A model generated the notes under the pieces. The model searched no databases and was not told where the DNA came from. It worked only from the letters and a program-made list of their open reading frames with translations. A program made the position numbers and the translations under genes. From Geosiphon pyriformis (lineage: Eukaryota > Glomeromycota > Glomeromycetes > Archaeosporales > Geosiphonaceae), in the NCBI GenBank assembly GCA_016748015.1, contig JAAOMT010000071.1:262863-326862 (forward strand): a stretch of DNA of 64,000 nt. The letters run 5' to 3'. Shown here piece by piece: positions 11,438 to 22,259 of the stretch. The stretch's first letter is position 1. Each line of letters starts with the position of its first letter.

Positions 11438-12305
11438 TGTTACTCATAGAACATAGAGAATATATTAGCATATAAATTAGCCAATCAGAAGTAACCATAG
11501 TAAATGCAAAATTCTAAGATTCCTCTTAAGAAGAATTGCAGAATTCCAGAAATTTCAGGATTCTTGTACAAGGAATTCCAGGATTCCAGAATTGCAGAAT
11601 TCCTCTTAAGAGAAATTGCAAAATTCCAGGAATTCCAGAATTCCTAATGTGAAGAATTGAGAAATTGAGGAATCTCAATTATGTATATATAGCAGTAGTA
11701 CTAGAGATAGAAAAGACAGAATCTTTTAGTTAGAGACCTCTCAGTTTAGATCTGATCTAAGCAACCTTCCATTTACAAATATTAATAAATAAATATTCAT
11801 AATCTCAATCCACTCTCCACTATTAACACTTCATGTTGATAATAATTGATATTTAACCACACTAGAACAATAACTCTTGATCACGGCTATTGATGGGATA
11901 CTAACTTGTAATTGCTTTTATTTATTTCTTTATTTTCTTTTATTTTCTTTTACTTTTTTTTGTTATTTCTTTGGTTTTACTAAATTGATTAAGGATTAAG
12001 TGCTAAGATACAGACGTTATAGGGACTGGTAAAAGACCCATGAAACAAGGGTAGAATACTTATAGATTTGAGAATAGCTTACCAGAAAGATTACTGGCCA
12101 CTATGCTGAGAAAGAAATTCAACAGAATTGTGATTCTGGAAGGCTACTGAAAACAACTATTAAATCTCTGTTTATTATACAAAAAACTCCACAAACAAAA
12201 TCTTCAGATCAACAAAACCTTCAGATATCAACACCAAAATACCAACCAAGCACCAAGTTATAGATTTGTTATTTGCTTTAAGACCCCAAATAATCATTTG
12301 TAACA
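11438..12305 (+). repeat. Family B LTR shared by B1 (3') and B2 (5')
   Basis: Begins TGTTACTCATAG and ends TTTGTAACA (868 bp). It follows the B1 polypurine tract AAAAAGGAGAGAA. A TATA box (TATATATA) lies at about 11690-11697 and an AATAAATAAAT run near 11790 may serve as poly(A) signal. The 11503-11660 part is a cluster of GGAATTCC-like microrepeats. The sequence right after it is already B2 gag, with no primer-binding site. Confidence 0.85.
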
Positions 12306-12309
12306 ACAT

Positions 12310-13540
12310 GGATCTAATGACCTATGTTCCAATAGCAAAACTCAAAAAATTCACAGGCAAAGAGAATAACACACAAGTATGGCTAAATGATGTGAAAAAA
12401 GCCATCACAGCCAACAGATAGAATAATGCTAGAACATTCCAAGCCATCTTCTATTTTTTACAAAATACTGCTGACTTGTAGTATCAAAGTTTAGCTGCCA
12501 AACTTCAAACATTCCAGGAATTTAAAATTGCATTCTTGGGATATTTCAGTAATAATAGCAGTATTAATTACCTAGCCAACACCTTTACCACAATCAAACA
12601 AGAAGAAACTGAAGCAATTACTACTTACTTGGAACGTTTTCACAAGAACTTACACTAAATTTAAGCAATCCAAGCTGACTATTTTACAGTACCACAAATT
12701 CTAAACCAGTTTATTTGTGGACTGCACAGTAGCATCCTCCAACACATATGCCCAATACATCCATAAACTTTCCAAGACACAGTTACTAATGTATAAGATT
12801 TCAAAGCCACCAAACTCAAAGCTAATCACACTTAAGCTGTCAATTTAGTGATGAATGGATCATCTGAATTGGATTCTAAGCTGACACAATTCAATGATTT
12901 TATTAACAAAAAATTAGAGGAATACTTAGCTAACAATTAGGCAATTTATTAACCTCCACAATGATGCAATAATTAAGGAAACACAAATTGTTTCCAGAAT
13001 CAGTCATGTCTATCATTCTTGACCAATCAATAGTAGCAGTAGGAAACACGTGTTTGCCACTACTGTGGTAAATAAAGACATTTGAGAATCAACTATAGGT
13101 TAAGACTAGATAACTAATAATTGGAAAATCAATATTGAAATCCTGATTACAGGTTTTAAACTTTGAATTATCAATTAAATCCAGAACTATATCAACTGAA
13201 TTACCTACCTATGATGCAACAGCCAATCTATCAACCACCAGTTTATTAGCTAACAACACCAGTAATGTATTAACCACAGTCCCAACTTATCTATTAACTG
13301 CAGTCTTAAGTAATATATTAATCCCAACTAATTTTAACACTGCCAGCTCAGATGACATCAGAAAATCCCAGATCAATGACCACCCAAAACTGGCAATCAG
13401 CAATGATTGTCTACCAACCAATTTCCAGCTTCTAAAACCAGCTATTAAAATCACATTAGCAGAGTTCAGGAACCAGATACACCCAAACCCAAGTTTTCAG
13501 AACTATTTAAGTCTTCTAGTAACTCCAGAAAATACCACAT
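12310..13540 (+). pseudogene. B2 gag (degraded)
   Basis: Begins immediately after the shared LTR with MDLMTYVPIAKLKKFTGKEN, which matches the middle of B3 gag, so about 950 bp of leader and N-terminal gag are missing. Capsid-like segments follow (VWLNDVKKAI, FLGYFSNNSSINYLANTF, YLERFHKNLH). The zinc knuckle at about 13053-13095 is damaged: its third-Cys and Gly positions read Tyr and Arg, both explained by G-to-A. More than 15 stops occur. The tail is a Tyr/Pro/Gln-rich repeat region. Confidence 0.75.
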
Positions 13541-13548
13541 CTCACAAC

Positions 13549-14290
13549 TTGGAAACCAAACAAAAGCAGCCACTTACCAATAATATCCCACCAGCAACTC
13601 TTACTGAGAACAAATTACTTACTGCTATCTTCTCTTTTGAACTCAAAGAATCAGTTGAAATACTGCTATTCAGTGAAGCTATTCTAGAATCAAAACCCAT
13701 TACTGCAATGTATATGAATGCTAAAGTTGATAGACAGCACATTAAACTGATCCTAAACAGTAGATCAGCTGGCAGCATCATCACACAACAATTCATGGAC
13801 CAATTAGGTCGCTAAGTTGATTGCATTGCCAGTACCAGAATAATAACAACTAATAAAGTGACCAAAACTTTTATTGACAAGATTGATGATTTTCTCTTTG
13901 AAGTAAATAGTATTATTACCCCAATTAAAGTTTTGGTAATAGAAGCTACACAATATCAGACATTAGTTGGTAATGACTGACTAGTCAAAACAAACATCAT
14001 GATTAACTAGAATACACAGAAACTACAGCTTAACCAGAATGGCCAACACATATGAGTATCTGCCATGTGTGGCCACTTTAAGACCACCAACATGCCAGTA
14101 CCACTCATCAAGTTCGAAAAAAAAGAGAAAAAACCTACCTGGGAAGCCTATCAAGTATTATGGGCTGAAGGCGACCACAACAAGTTATCATCAATACTCT
14201 CCTAAGATGACAATGGAAAAAAAAAACAAAAAAAAAAACTTATCTGGAATGCCAACCAAACCTAGAGAACTGACAATAACCAAGAAGAGC
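13549..14290 (+). pseudogene. B2 protease region and basic linker
   Basis: An 88-residue open segment (13549-13815) ends in the retropepsin loop LILNSRSAGSIITQQF, where Asp-Ser-Gly has become Asn-Ser-Arg (AAC AGT AGA), explained by two G-to-A changes. The frame continues past a stop with ITPIKVLVIEATQYQTLVGND. The following 14039-14290 is a Lys-rich low-complexity linker with A-runs and frame slips. The protease is inactive as written. Confidence 0.65.
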
Positions 14291-14297
14291 TAATAAA

Positions 14298-16097
14298 TTG
14301 GAAGTAGAAAAAAAATACAAAAAAAAAGAAAAAAAGAAGGAAAAAGAACCAATATCAACCACCACTGCTACTTATACTCCATATACATATACTTCACCAC
14401 AACCATTTAACTATTACTGTCCAAAACTGGTATACGTTAATTGCAACAGGAAATTGTCATCAATGGGCACATGTTGTGGCAATGATAAGGAATACCAGAT
14501 GACAATGAAGTTCTATTGCTGCTCATGCCTCGTTGAATGCTTTGAAAAACCAAAATGAGTTGGAAAATGGGATAATGAGCCATGTTTGGCTTGTGAAGAA
14601 ACTCTTTTCAATAAAGAAATGTGGAACAACATTTCTAGAAGAGAAAAAACATGCAACAAATTGTGTCAGTACACAATTCTTATAAGTAACTGGATAAGAA
14701 AAAGAATGCCCATAGATGCTGCCTGAAGACAAGCAGTCAAATGCTTAGATAGATGTCCACACAATGATAACAAAATTTGGCAAATGGCTTTTACCAAAAT
14801 CGAAGAAGTATCATCAAAAGAAATAAGAATAATAAAGAACAACCCACCAGAATCTATAGAACTTAACTGAGACCCAAAACCAGTTATAAATCTACTGGAT
14901 CCAGAATAATTTCATGAACACTACCAGAAATTAGCATCCACTAGAGAGGAACAAGAGCAATAGTTGGAAGAAATAAATACAAGACTATGTGACTATTGTT
15001 TGATCTTATATGACTTCCAATATTGTAATAAGTGTGATCTCATTTACAATCTACTATCATGCATGATCTACACAATCTTGGAAGAAAAAGAACCAATCAG
15101 CAGCTGTGCATCAGAATCAGAATCAACTTTTAATTCTGATTCAAACTCTGACAATAATAATGATGAAAATAATGGTTCCAGCTCTACTCAATATGGCAAT
15201 GAAAATAACAACAATTCAAACTCCAATTCAAACTCCGAAACATATATCACACTTTTTGATCTTACCAAGAAGCAGAAACTAAAATGGTTTAGCAATAACA
15301 ATGAAGATATTATGCCAGAATGTGCACATGATACTGATGCAGAGTTTAATCTAAAATATCTGGGAAAAGACCCCATCAAATTAAAACTCTATTTACACAT
15401 CTGTATTGATCTCAAAATAGCACTAAAAATTCCAGCAACAACAATAGTTCAGTTAGCATCTAAAAATAGCTTAGCCAAAAAGGAAATCAACATCAGAAGA
15501 GGAATAATTGATACAGGATACATAAGAAATATCATTGCTATGCTACAAAATGACTCAGAAAAGGCATATATCATAGATCCAAATGAAAAGATAGCACAGG
15601 CAATATTCCTGCCTCTGGTTAAAATAGCTTAATTAGTATTAATGAAAAACAGAGAAAAATTAAGGATAATAGCAAGAGGGATACAAGGATTTGGATCAAC
15701 AGATAAAATAGATATACCAGTTAATATGGCAGAAGAAAAAATTATCAACAAGAGAGAAATTATTTTCACTTGTTAACCAATTTCCATTTCACCATATAAC
15801 CAGTACATAGTAATTATAAAGAGAAAAGTAAAGGATCAAGTTCAGATTTTTGAGACAGAGGCAACACTTTGTAAATTAGAAAAGATTGGATTAGTCAATT
15901 TATACATACCAGCCAAAAACCACAGTCATATCAAAATTCCCATTTACAACAACACGGGAAATGTTATTAAGATACCAGAAAGAATTATCATTGGATATTT
16001 AACCATTAAAATTGAAGACCAACTGCCAGACACCATTCCAGACTTTCCACAACTGTGTGAATATGTAAATATTACATCACAAACAATATACAGATAA
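14298..16097 (+). pseudogene. B2 Cys-rich module and dUTPase domain
   Basis: Cys-rich module from about 14420 (LSSMGTCCGNDKEY, YCCSCLVECF, PCLACEETLF), degraded by stops to 14960. From 14964 a 222-residue open segment starts with the ribbon CDYCLILYDFQYCNKC, an acidic Asn/Ser repeat linker, then dUTPase motifs 1-4 (DTDAEFNLKYLGKD, ASKNSLAKKEINI, GIIDTGYIRNI, NEKIAQAIFLPL). A stop at 15630 precedes motif 5 (ARGIQGFGSTD), which is in the same frame. The region ends with DITSQTIYR near 16095. The motif 2 Ser-Ser is changed to Asn-Ser. Confidence 0.75.
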
Positions 16098-16615
16098 GAA
16101 AAATGTTATTTGCTCTAACCAAAACAATTAAAACAAATGAACTTGGGAAATCTAGACCCATTTTAATGAATGCAACTCAAAATATTATTCAACAACTTCA
16201 ATGACATCTTTGCCAGCAAAAATAAATTTGGCAGAACTGACATAATTCAACACCAGATCAAGACTAGAAATGCAATACCAATTAAACAGAGAGCATACAG
16301 AGTACCACCAGCTCATGAAATTATTTGTTAAGAAATCAACCAGATGCTTGACAATGGGCTAATTCAGTCATCAATGAGTCCATGGTCATTACCAGTGATA
16401 CTAGTCCGTAAAAAGAATGGGAAAATCTGCTTTTGTGTGAATTACCAGAAACTGAATGGAGTAATCAAAGGAGATAATTACCCGACTCCAAAGATTCAAA
16501 AATTGTTTAATGTTTTTGAAGGACAGAAATGGTTCTTAATACTAGACTTAAACAGTAGTTACTGGCAAATAGTTATGAAACCAAAGGATAAAAAAAAATG
16601 GCTTTTACAACATGA
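16098..16615 (+). pseudogene. B2 reverse transcriptase, N-terminal part
   Basis: RT fingers and palm start: an open segment from 16344 reads MLDNGLIQSSMSPWSLPVIL then VRKKNGKICFC, VNYQKLNGVIKGDNYPTPKIQ and FLILDLNSSYWQIVMK. One base is lost in an A-run near 16590. The sequence stops at 16615, where the B3 LTR begins, and continues at 36352. Confidence 0.85.
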
Positions 16616-17443
16616 TGTTACAGATGATTATTTGGGGTCTCAAGTCAAATAACAAACCCATAACTTGGTGCTTGATTGGTATTTTTGGTGTTGATATCTG
16701 AAGGTTTTTGTGTAGAGTTCTTTGTATAATAGACAGAGATTTAATAATTGTGTTATCCATAGCTTCCTGAAACCACAGTTTCATCAATTTTTTTCTCAGC
16801 ATAATGGCTGGTATTTTTCCTAGTAAGCTATTCTTAATTGAGTATTCTACCCTTATTTCTGGGTCTTTTACCAGTCACTTTGATGTCAGTAACTCCATGC
16901 ATTATTCTTTTTAATCAATTAATACACAATAATAAAACCAAAAAAAAGAAATAAAGAAAAGAAGTAAGAAATAAGCCAAGACAATTTGCAAATTAGTATC
17001 TCATCAATAGCCATGATTAAAAGCTATTGTTCCAGTGTGGTTAAGTATCAATTGTTATCAACATAAAGTGTTAATAGTGATGAGTGAGATTGAGATAGAT
17101 ACTAATTATTTATTGATAGTTGTAAATAGAAGGTTGCTTAGATTAAATCTAAACTGGGTGGTCTGTCTTTTCTACTTCTAATATTACTATTATATATATA
17201 TAATGAGATTTTTCAATTCCTCAATTCTTCACACCAGGAATTCTGGAATTTTTGAAATTCTGCAATTTTTTTTGAGAGGAATCCTGGAATTCTGAAATCC
17301 TGCAATTTCTTGTATAAGAATCCTGAAATTCCTGGAATCCTACAATTCTTCTTGAAAGAAATTCTGGAATTCCACATTTACTATGGCTACTTCTGATTGG
17401 CTAATTTATATGCTAATATACTTTTTATATTTTATAAATAACA
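16616..17443 (-). repeat. 3' LTR of element B3
   Basis: Begins TGTTACAGATG and ends AAATAACA on the plus strand (828 bp). It pairs with 35521-36351. Differences between the two are almost all transitions, with a few 1-3 base indels. The 17235-17372 part carries the GGAATTCC-type microrepeats. Confidence 0.9.
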
Positions 17444-17457
17444 TTATTCTCTTCTTT

Positions 17458-18096
17458 TTAATATTGAACACCATCAAAATCTCCTAAATCTTCTAACTCT
17501 AATTTTCTGTTGTTAAGTATTTCTTAAACTTCTTTTTCGAGAATTACTTGAATTATTTTGTTCTGTAATTTCTCAAATTGGATGTTGGTTATTTTTCCCA
17601 TTTGGTTAACTGAAATAGAGTCCAATTCCAGATTAAGTAAAATTTTTGGTCTGTTCTGGAATTTTGTATATAGCTGATAGATGACTCTTGCTTGTATAGT
17701 CAAATTGTTTTTTCCCACAAATTGTTCCAGTTGTTGCAGTATTGTTGTGTCAAATAATTGTTTTGTTTTATGTGTGTATAAGTTTTGAATATTCAAGTGT
17801 TGTTTTAAGTAGAAATAACAAAAGTTCCTTGGAAATTTGTGTATTCACTATTTCCAAGTTTTTTTAGTCAACTCTTGATATGTGGTAACACTTATTGGTT
17901 CTTCTATTGCTAATTTTATTTTCAGAACCATTTTATTGATAGTGTTTTCTGTTTTCTTTCAACTTTTGTATTTGGGTATCTTTCTGGTATCTCAGTATTG
18001 AATAGTTTGTTAATTGATAGTAATTTCCATATTCTGTTGTTAAATTAGTTGAAAGAGTTGTTGTGTTAGTGAGTGAATGTTGTCAGTGATTTCCAT
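17458..18096 (-). pseudogene. B3 extra 3' ORF (unknown)
   Basis: A 213-codon frame starting ATGGAAATCACTGAC on the minus strand and ending TAA beside the polypurine tract. It has the same length as in B1 and holds a few stops. Its last 90 residues (17524-17796) are open and carry FDTTILQQLEQFVGKNNLTI and NQMGKITNIQFEKLQNKIIQ. The same C-terminal pattern recurs in A2. Function unknown; it sits where env or accessory genes lie in other retroelements, but no envelope-like feature is seen. Confidence 0.6.
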
Positions 18097-18199
18097 TTTT
18101 CTGAAGTCTTTTGTTGCATCTATTATGTCTTTATATACTCTTTTTATTGTTCAATTTTACATGTTTGGTTCAATGATTATGATTGGTTCCAGATCTCAT

Positions 18200-19076
18200 A
18201 AAATCTCATCTAGTTGGACTAGTATTTTCTGTATTCTTAATTGTGGAATATTATTGGTAGATGGTGACACTATATGGTGATATGGTTTTAATCAATCACT
18301 ATGTGCTACTTTGGCTAAAATTTTGTTGTTTTATCTTAATTTATAAGCTTCATTGCTAAAAATTTCTTCTATGTGAAATGTTCCATCTTATTTGGGATCA
18401 AATTTTCCACTCTATTGTTTTTCTGCCTTAGTACAATATAGAAGTACTTTGTCTCTAATCTTGAATTCAACTGGTTTATCTGGTAGTTGGTTATCATGTC
18501 TTTCTTTTTGTTTTTTCTGTAACTTTTAAATGTTATCAGCTGCTCTTCACTGTTTGTTTTTTAGTGTTTCTATCAAGTCATATGTTTTTTTTAGCAACGT
18601 TTCCTACAAATTGTCTTCAGTTATTGGTTCTGTTGGATAAATATTGACTTTTATCTTCACTGGTAATGTTGCTGTTCTACCATATTCAAATAGTGTTGTC
18701 TGTATAGTGTCTTGCTTTATTGTTTGATAAGCAAATAATACTGATGATATAAACAAATCTCATTTGTCCTGGTTTTTTTGACTGATCTTGGCAATTGCTT
18801 TACACAATGTTCTGTTAAATCTTTCAACTAACCTATTTGTTTGTGAATGGTATGGTAATAATAATAGTCTTTTTATTCCAAATCTTTGACTTAATTCTGT
18901 CAATATTCTATTTACAAAGTAAGTTCCTTGATCTGATAGTAGTTCTTTTGAACATTTGTGTTGACAGATCAACTCTTGATAAACAAATTCGGCAATAGAT
19001 TCTGTATCTGCTCTTTAAATAGCTTTTGTTTCTGGCCATTTGGTGAGATAGTCCATGGCTACTGTAATATATCTGT
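18200..19076 (-). pseudogene. B3 integrase, C-terminal half
   Basis: This follows directly in sense from 28933 once A2 is removed. The segment below 19076 reads RYITVAMDYLTKWPE, then ELLSDQGTYFVNRIL with the second catalytic Asp, then TNRLVERFNRTLCKAIAK with the catalytic Glu, and the C-terminal DKVLLYCTKAEKQ part near 18450. Stops occur at about 19015, 18757 and later. Confidence 0.85.
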
Positions 19077-20055
19077 TGTTACTGGAGGTTTTTGGTCTCT
19101 TCTTAGCTCTTGTATGTTTGTTGTAGTGCTGTTAATTCACGACTATGAGAAGTGTTTGAATCTCTGATAACTGAATTTTATCTTCAAATTATCTCCTATA
19201 ATTTGAATGACTGGGCTTATAAGTGGAATGGCCAATTCCATGCCAGTTACTCATGTAGTTATGTTGTAGTAAATATTAACTCTTTTTCAGAAATTGCTTG
19301 TCTGGAAGCTCACTAAAAATGTGTAGTTACTTTGCTGTGAAAGTCAACTCTTCTACAGGAATTTTGTCTATAGGCTACCCTAATGATTGTAATAAGAAAA
19401 TAAAAATAAAAATAAAAGAAATATAAAAGAAATAGGTTTTTATCAAGAGAACATTTTCTATCCAGGCCTGGAGTTACTAACAGTTTACTAAAATTGGTAG
19501 CTAATCAATTTCAAAATGTTAGTTGGGTTTTGATGATTTTCTAAGTACAATAATTAAAGAATTTGGTTTTTCGAATTATTTGATATTTATTTCTTTTTGT
19601 GTATGTAGGAATGGTTCTAAGTGATAAATCTAAAGTAAGATATATTTTCTCGAAGAGAGAAGCTCTTCTTTTATACAACTTGTTGTAACACTATTCCATG
19701 AACTTGAACTTTGCTCTTTTCTACAATTTCGCTGAACTAAAGATACATTTCGGCAAATTACAAGTTATTTCTGCAAACTATTAGATATTTCGGTGAACTA
19801 TCAATTATTTCGGCAAATTTCTACAAATTTCGGCAAACTTTTGAATATTACATATTTCGGAGTATTGCATGATTGATCATTGCAATTAGGTTACATTTGT
19901 GTTATGTACAAATTGGGTTATTAATTAAATGATAATTTTGGACATTTTGCTAATGTAATAAGTGATAATTTGAAATAATAATATATGCTAATTAATAATA
20001 AAAATTATGAAGATAGTTTCATGCTAAATAATATCTCTAATTTCATCTGATAACA
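19077..20055 (-). repeat. 3' LTR of element A2
   Basis: 979 bp, TGTTACTGGAGG to CTGATAACA on the plus strand. Same length as its partner with no indel; by hand I count about 59 differences, all transitions. It retains several TTCGGC sites that read TTTGGC or TTCAGC in the partner. Confidence 0.92.
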
Positions 20056-20743
20056 TAACCTTTTTCTTAAGACTGAGCTTCATTAAAGTCCAAGTACTGT
20101 CTGTAATTTCTAGATAATAATCTAAAATTATTGAAAAAATTTGGTCTGAAAATTGTTGAAATTTCAGTTCTGTGAGCTTTCCAATGTATTGAATCTTCAA
20201 AGGTTGTAAAATTGGGTTTTGTAAGATGTTTTCACAGATGTAAAATAGGTCATAAAATCTAAGAGCAGTTTTTAGTTTATAATGACTGTTTGTAGATCCA
20301 GCTGTTGTCTTGAATTTGTTGTGGAGTTGTTTCCAAATAGCTTCTTTTGTGAGGTTTGCTGCTGTAAGCTTCCATTTTTGTTCACGAAGTGTTTTTTCAA
20401 TATAGAAATATCTATATATTGGAGTATAGTTGTAGTTTTCTTCATTAAGACACAGTTGAAGTTTTTGTTGAATAGTAGCATTTGGTGGAATACTAATAGG
20501 AGTGAGCATTAAGTTTTCTCTTAAAGCAAGCTTTAAAAGTTCTGGCAGGTGAATTCCAGAATAACTTCTTGTGTTCTTCTTATATGGGTAATATTTTCGT
20601 GAATTTGGGGCTAAATTTGTAACTACTTCTGTTTGGGTATAATTAATGTGGTTTCCAGTAACAGTAATGGATAATTCGGGTATTGTTTTTAAAGCTAACA
20701 TTAGTTTTTGGGATAATTGCTGAATGTTTTGAAGAATAGTCAT
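20024..20743 (-). CDS. A2 extra 3' ORF, 239 aa (unknown)
   Basis: An intact reading frame downstream of integrase, starting MTILQNIQQLSQKLMLAL and ending 32 bases inside the 3' LTR. No known domain is recognised, and no signal peptide, membrane helix or Cys/His cluster is seen. The sequence is basic with many aromatic residues in the middle (YTPIYRYFYIEKTLREQKW). Its C-terminal segment IQYIGKLTELKFQQFSDQIF resembles the C-terminal NQMGKITNIQFEKLQNKI of the family B extra ORFs, and the N-termini share a Gln/Leu-rich start followed by an I-x-Y-T element. Being open while gag and pol of the same element hold many stops is notable. Confidence 0.65.
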   Translation of the reverse strand: MTILQNIQQLSQKLMLALKTIPELSITVTGNHINYTQTEVVTNLAPNSRKYYPYKKNTRSYSGIHLPELLKLALRENLMLTPISIPPNATIQQKLQLCLNEENYNYTPIYRYFYIEKTLREQKWKLTAANLTKEAIWKQLHNKFKTTAGSTNSHYKLKTALRFYDLFYICENILQNPILQPLKIQYIGKLTELKFQQFSDQIFSIILDYYLEITDSTWTLMKLSLKKKVMLSDEIRDII

Positions 20744-20869
20744 TATAAGATATTTGAAAATAAAAGAAAATTATTTTTGATGTATGGGTTTTTATGTTAT
20801 TTTTGCTTTGTTTTTGTGAGATTGTTTCTAAATTATAAGAAGATAACTATAATAATAAATTTAAGTTAA

Positions 20870-22251
20870 GTGTTCAAGTTGGAAGGTTGTTCAATAACAA
20901 CTATTGGTTCTAAATTTCAGAAAATATCTTTGGAATTGATTAAAAGGGAATGTATACCAATTTGTGGAATTAATAGTTCAGAATTGTTTCTGGAATTATA
21001 GTGTTTCAAACGATCTCCATGTGCAACTTTTGTTAGGATTTTGTCATCAAGTCTTAGTTTGTATGATCTATTGCCTAGGACTTTATAGATAAAGAATGGT
21101 CCCTTCCATTTATTTTCAAATTTTCTATTCCATTGTTTTTCAGCTTTAGTTCTGTGTAAGAGAACTTTGTTTCCAATTTTAAATTCATTGGTAACTGGAG
21201 GCAATTTGTTGTCATGCTATTCTTTTTGTTGAGCTTGGGAGTGTTTAATATGGGTGGCTGCTATTTGTCGTTTTCCTTCTAATGTGCTAAGCAGAGTATA
21301 GGTTCTTTGTTGTAGTGTTTCCTGAAAGTTGTCTTTATTAATTGGTTGTACTGGATATGTTTCCATTGTGAAACTAATTGGTAATGTTGCTGTCTTTCCG
21401 TAGGTTAGATCAAATGGTGTGTGTTTTGTGGTATCTTGTTTTAGTGTTCTATATACTAGTAACACTGATGGAATAAAGAGATCTCATTCTTGCTCAAAAT
21501 TGGTTGAGACTTTGGCTAATGATTCACACAATGTTCTGTTAAAACGTTCTATAAATCCATTTGTTTGTAAATGGTAGGGCGAAGATAATGGTCTCTTGAC
21601 ATTAAATCGTCCACAAATTTTCTGGATTAAATTGTTCACGAAATGTGTTCCTTGATCAGATAAAAGTTCTATTGGGCATCCATGTTTACAAATAATGTCT
21701 TCGTAGATAAAGTTTGCTACTGATTTTGCATCTGTTCATTGAATGGCTCTGGCTTCAGGCCATTTGGTGAGATAGTTTACAGCTACTGCAATATAATGGT
21801 TTTTTTGGTTTGTGATAGGTAGTGGTCCAACTAAATTGATACCAACTCGGTCAAAAGGCTGTCCAACTTTAATTTGGTTTAAAGGTTCTGTAGAGCAAGT
21901 TCCTTTTCTTCTTTGACAACTATCACAAGACTTAACATATTCATGAATGTCTTTTCTTATTTGAGGCCAAAAGTAATATTCTAGTGTTCTCTGGGTGGTG
22001 CTGTCTTTTTCTAGGTGTGCTGATGAAAGGTTTAAATACATATTATATAAAATGGTTTTTTTTTCATGTTCTTGTATTAATCTGAGTGGATTGTCTGGAT
22101 TTCTGAAGTTTTGATAATAAATCATGTTGTTGTGTAAGAAGTATTGTTTGGGTTGTTGTTGTAACTGATGTTTTTTATCTGAGGACCAATCTGTTGGGAT
22201 TGTTAATGTCTCCAAATATTGTTTAAGATTGTTGTAATTTTCGGGGTTCAT
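20870..22251 (-). pseudogene. A2 integrase
   Basis: One frame from 22251 down. N-terminal zinc region: SAHLEKDSTTQRTLEYYFWP then CDSCQRRKG; the first His position reads Tyr. Core: DRVGINLVGPLPI (first catalytic Asp is Asn), IELLSDQGTHFVN (second Asp kept), TNGFIERFNRTLCE (Glu kept). C-terminal SH3-like domain at 20990-21204: KIGNKVLLHRTKAEKQWNRK then WKGPFFIYKVLGNRSYKLR. Stops at about 21734, 21487 and 21216. Confidence 0.85.
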
Positions 22252-22259
22252 TGTTTGTT

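Larger units (their letters stand above)
6216..12305 (+). mobile_element. Ty3/gypsy element B1 (5' part missing)
   Basis: A plus-strand element of family B. Its first base after the A1 LTR already lies inside the Cys-rich module, matching element B2 near 14443, so LTR, gag and protease are lost or lie beyond A1 on the left. Order here: Cys-rich module, dUTPase, RT, RNase H, integrase, extra ORF, polypurine tract (about 11423-11435) and 3' LTR at 11438-12305. Frames are broken by stops and indels in A-runs. Confidence 0.85.

Noticed and set aside
14039-14558. Lys-rich frames after the B2 protease
   Set aside because: Mostly shifted readings of the basic linker and Cys-rich module through A-runs, not separate genes.
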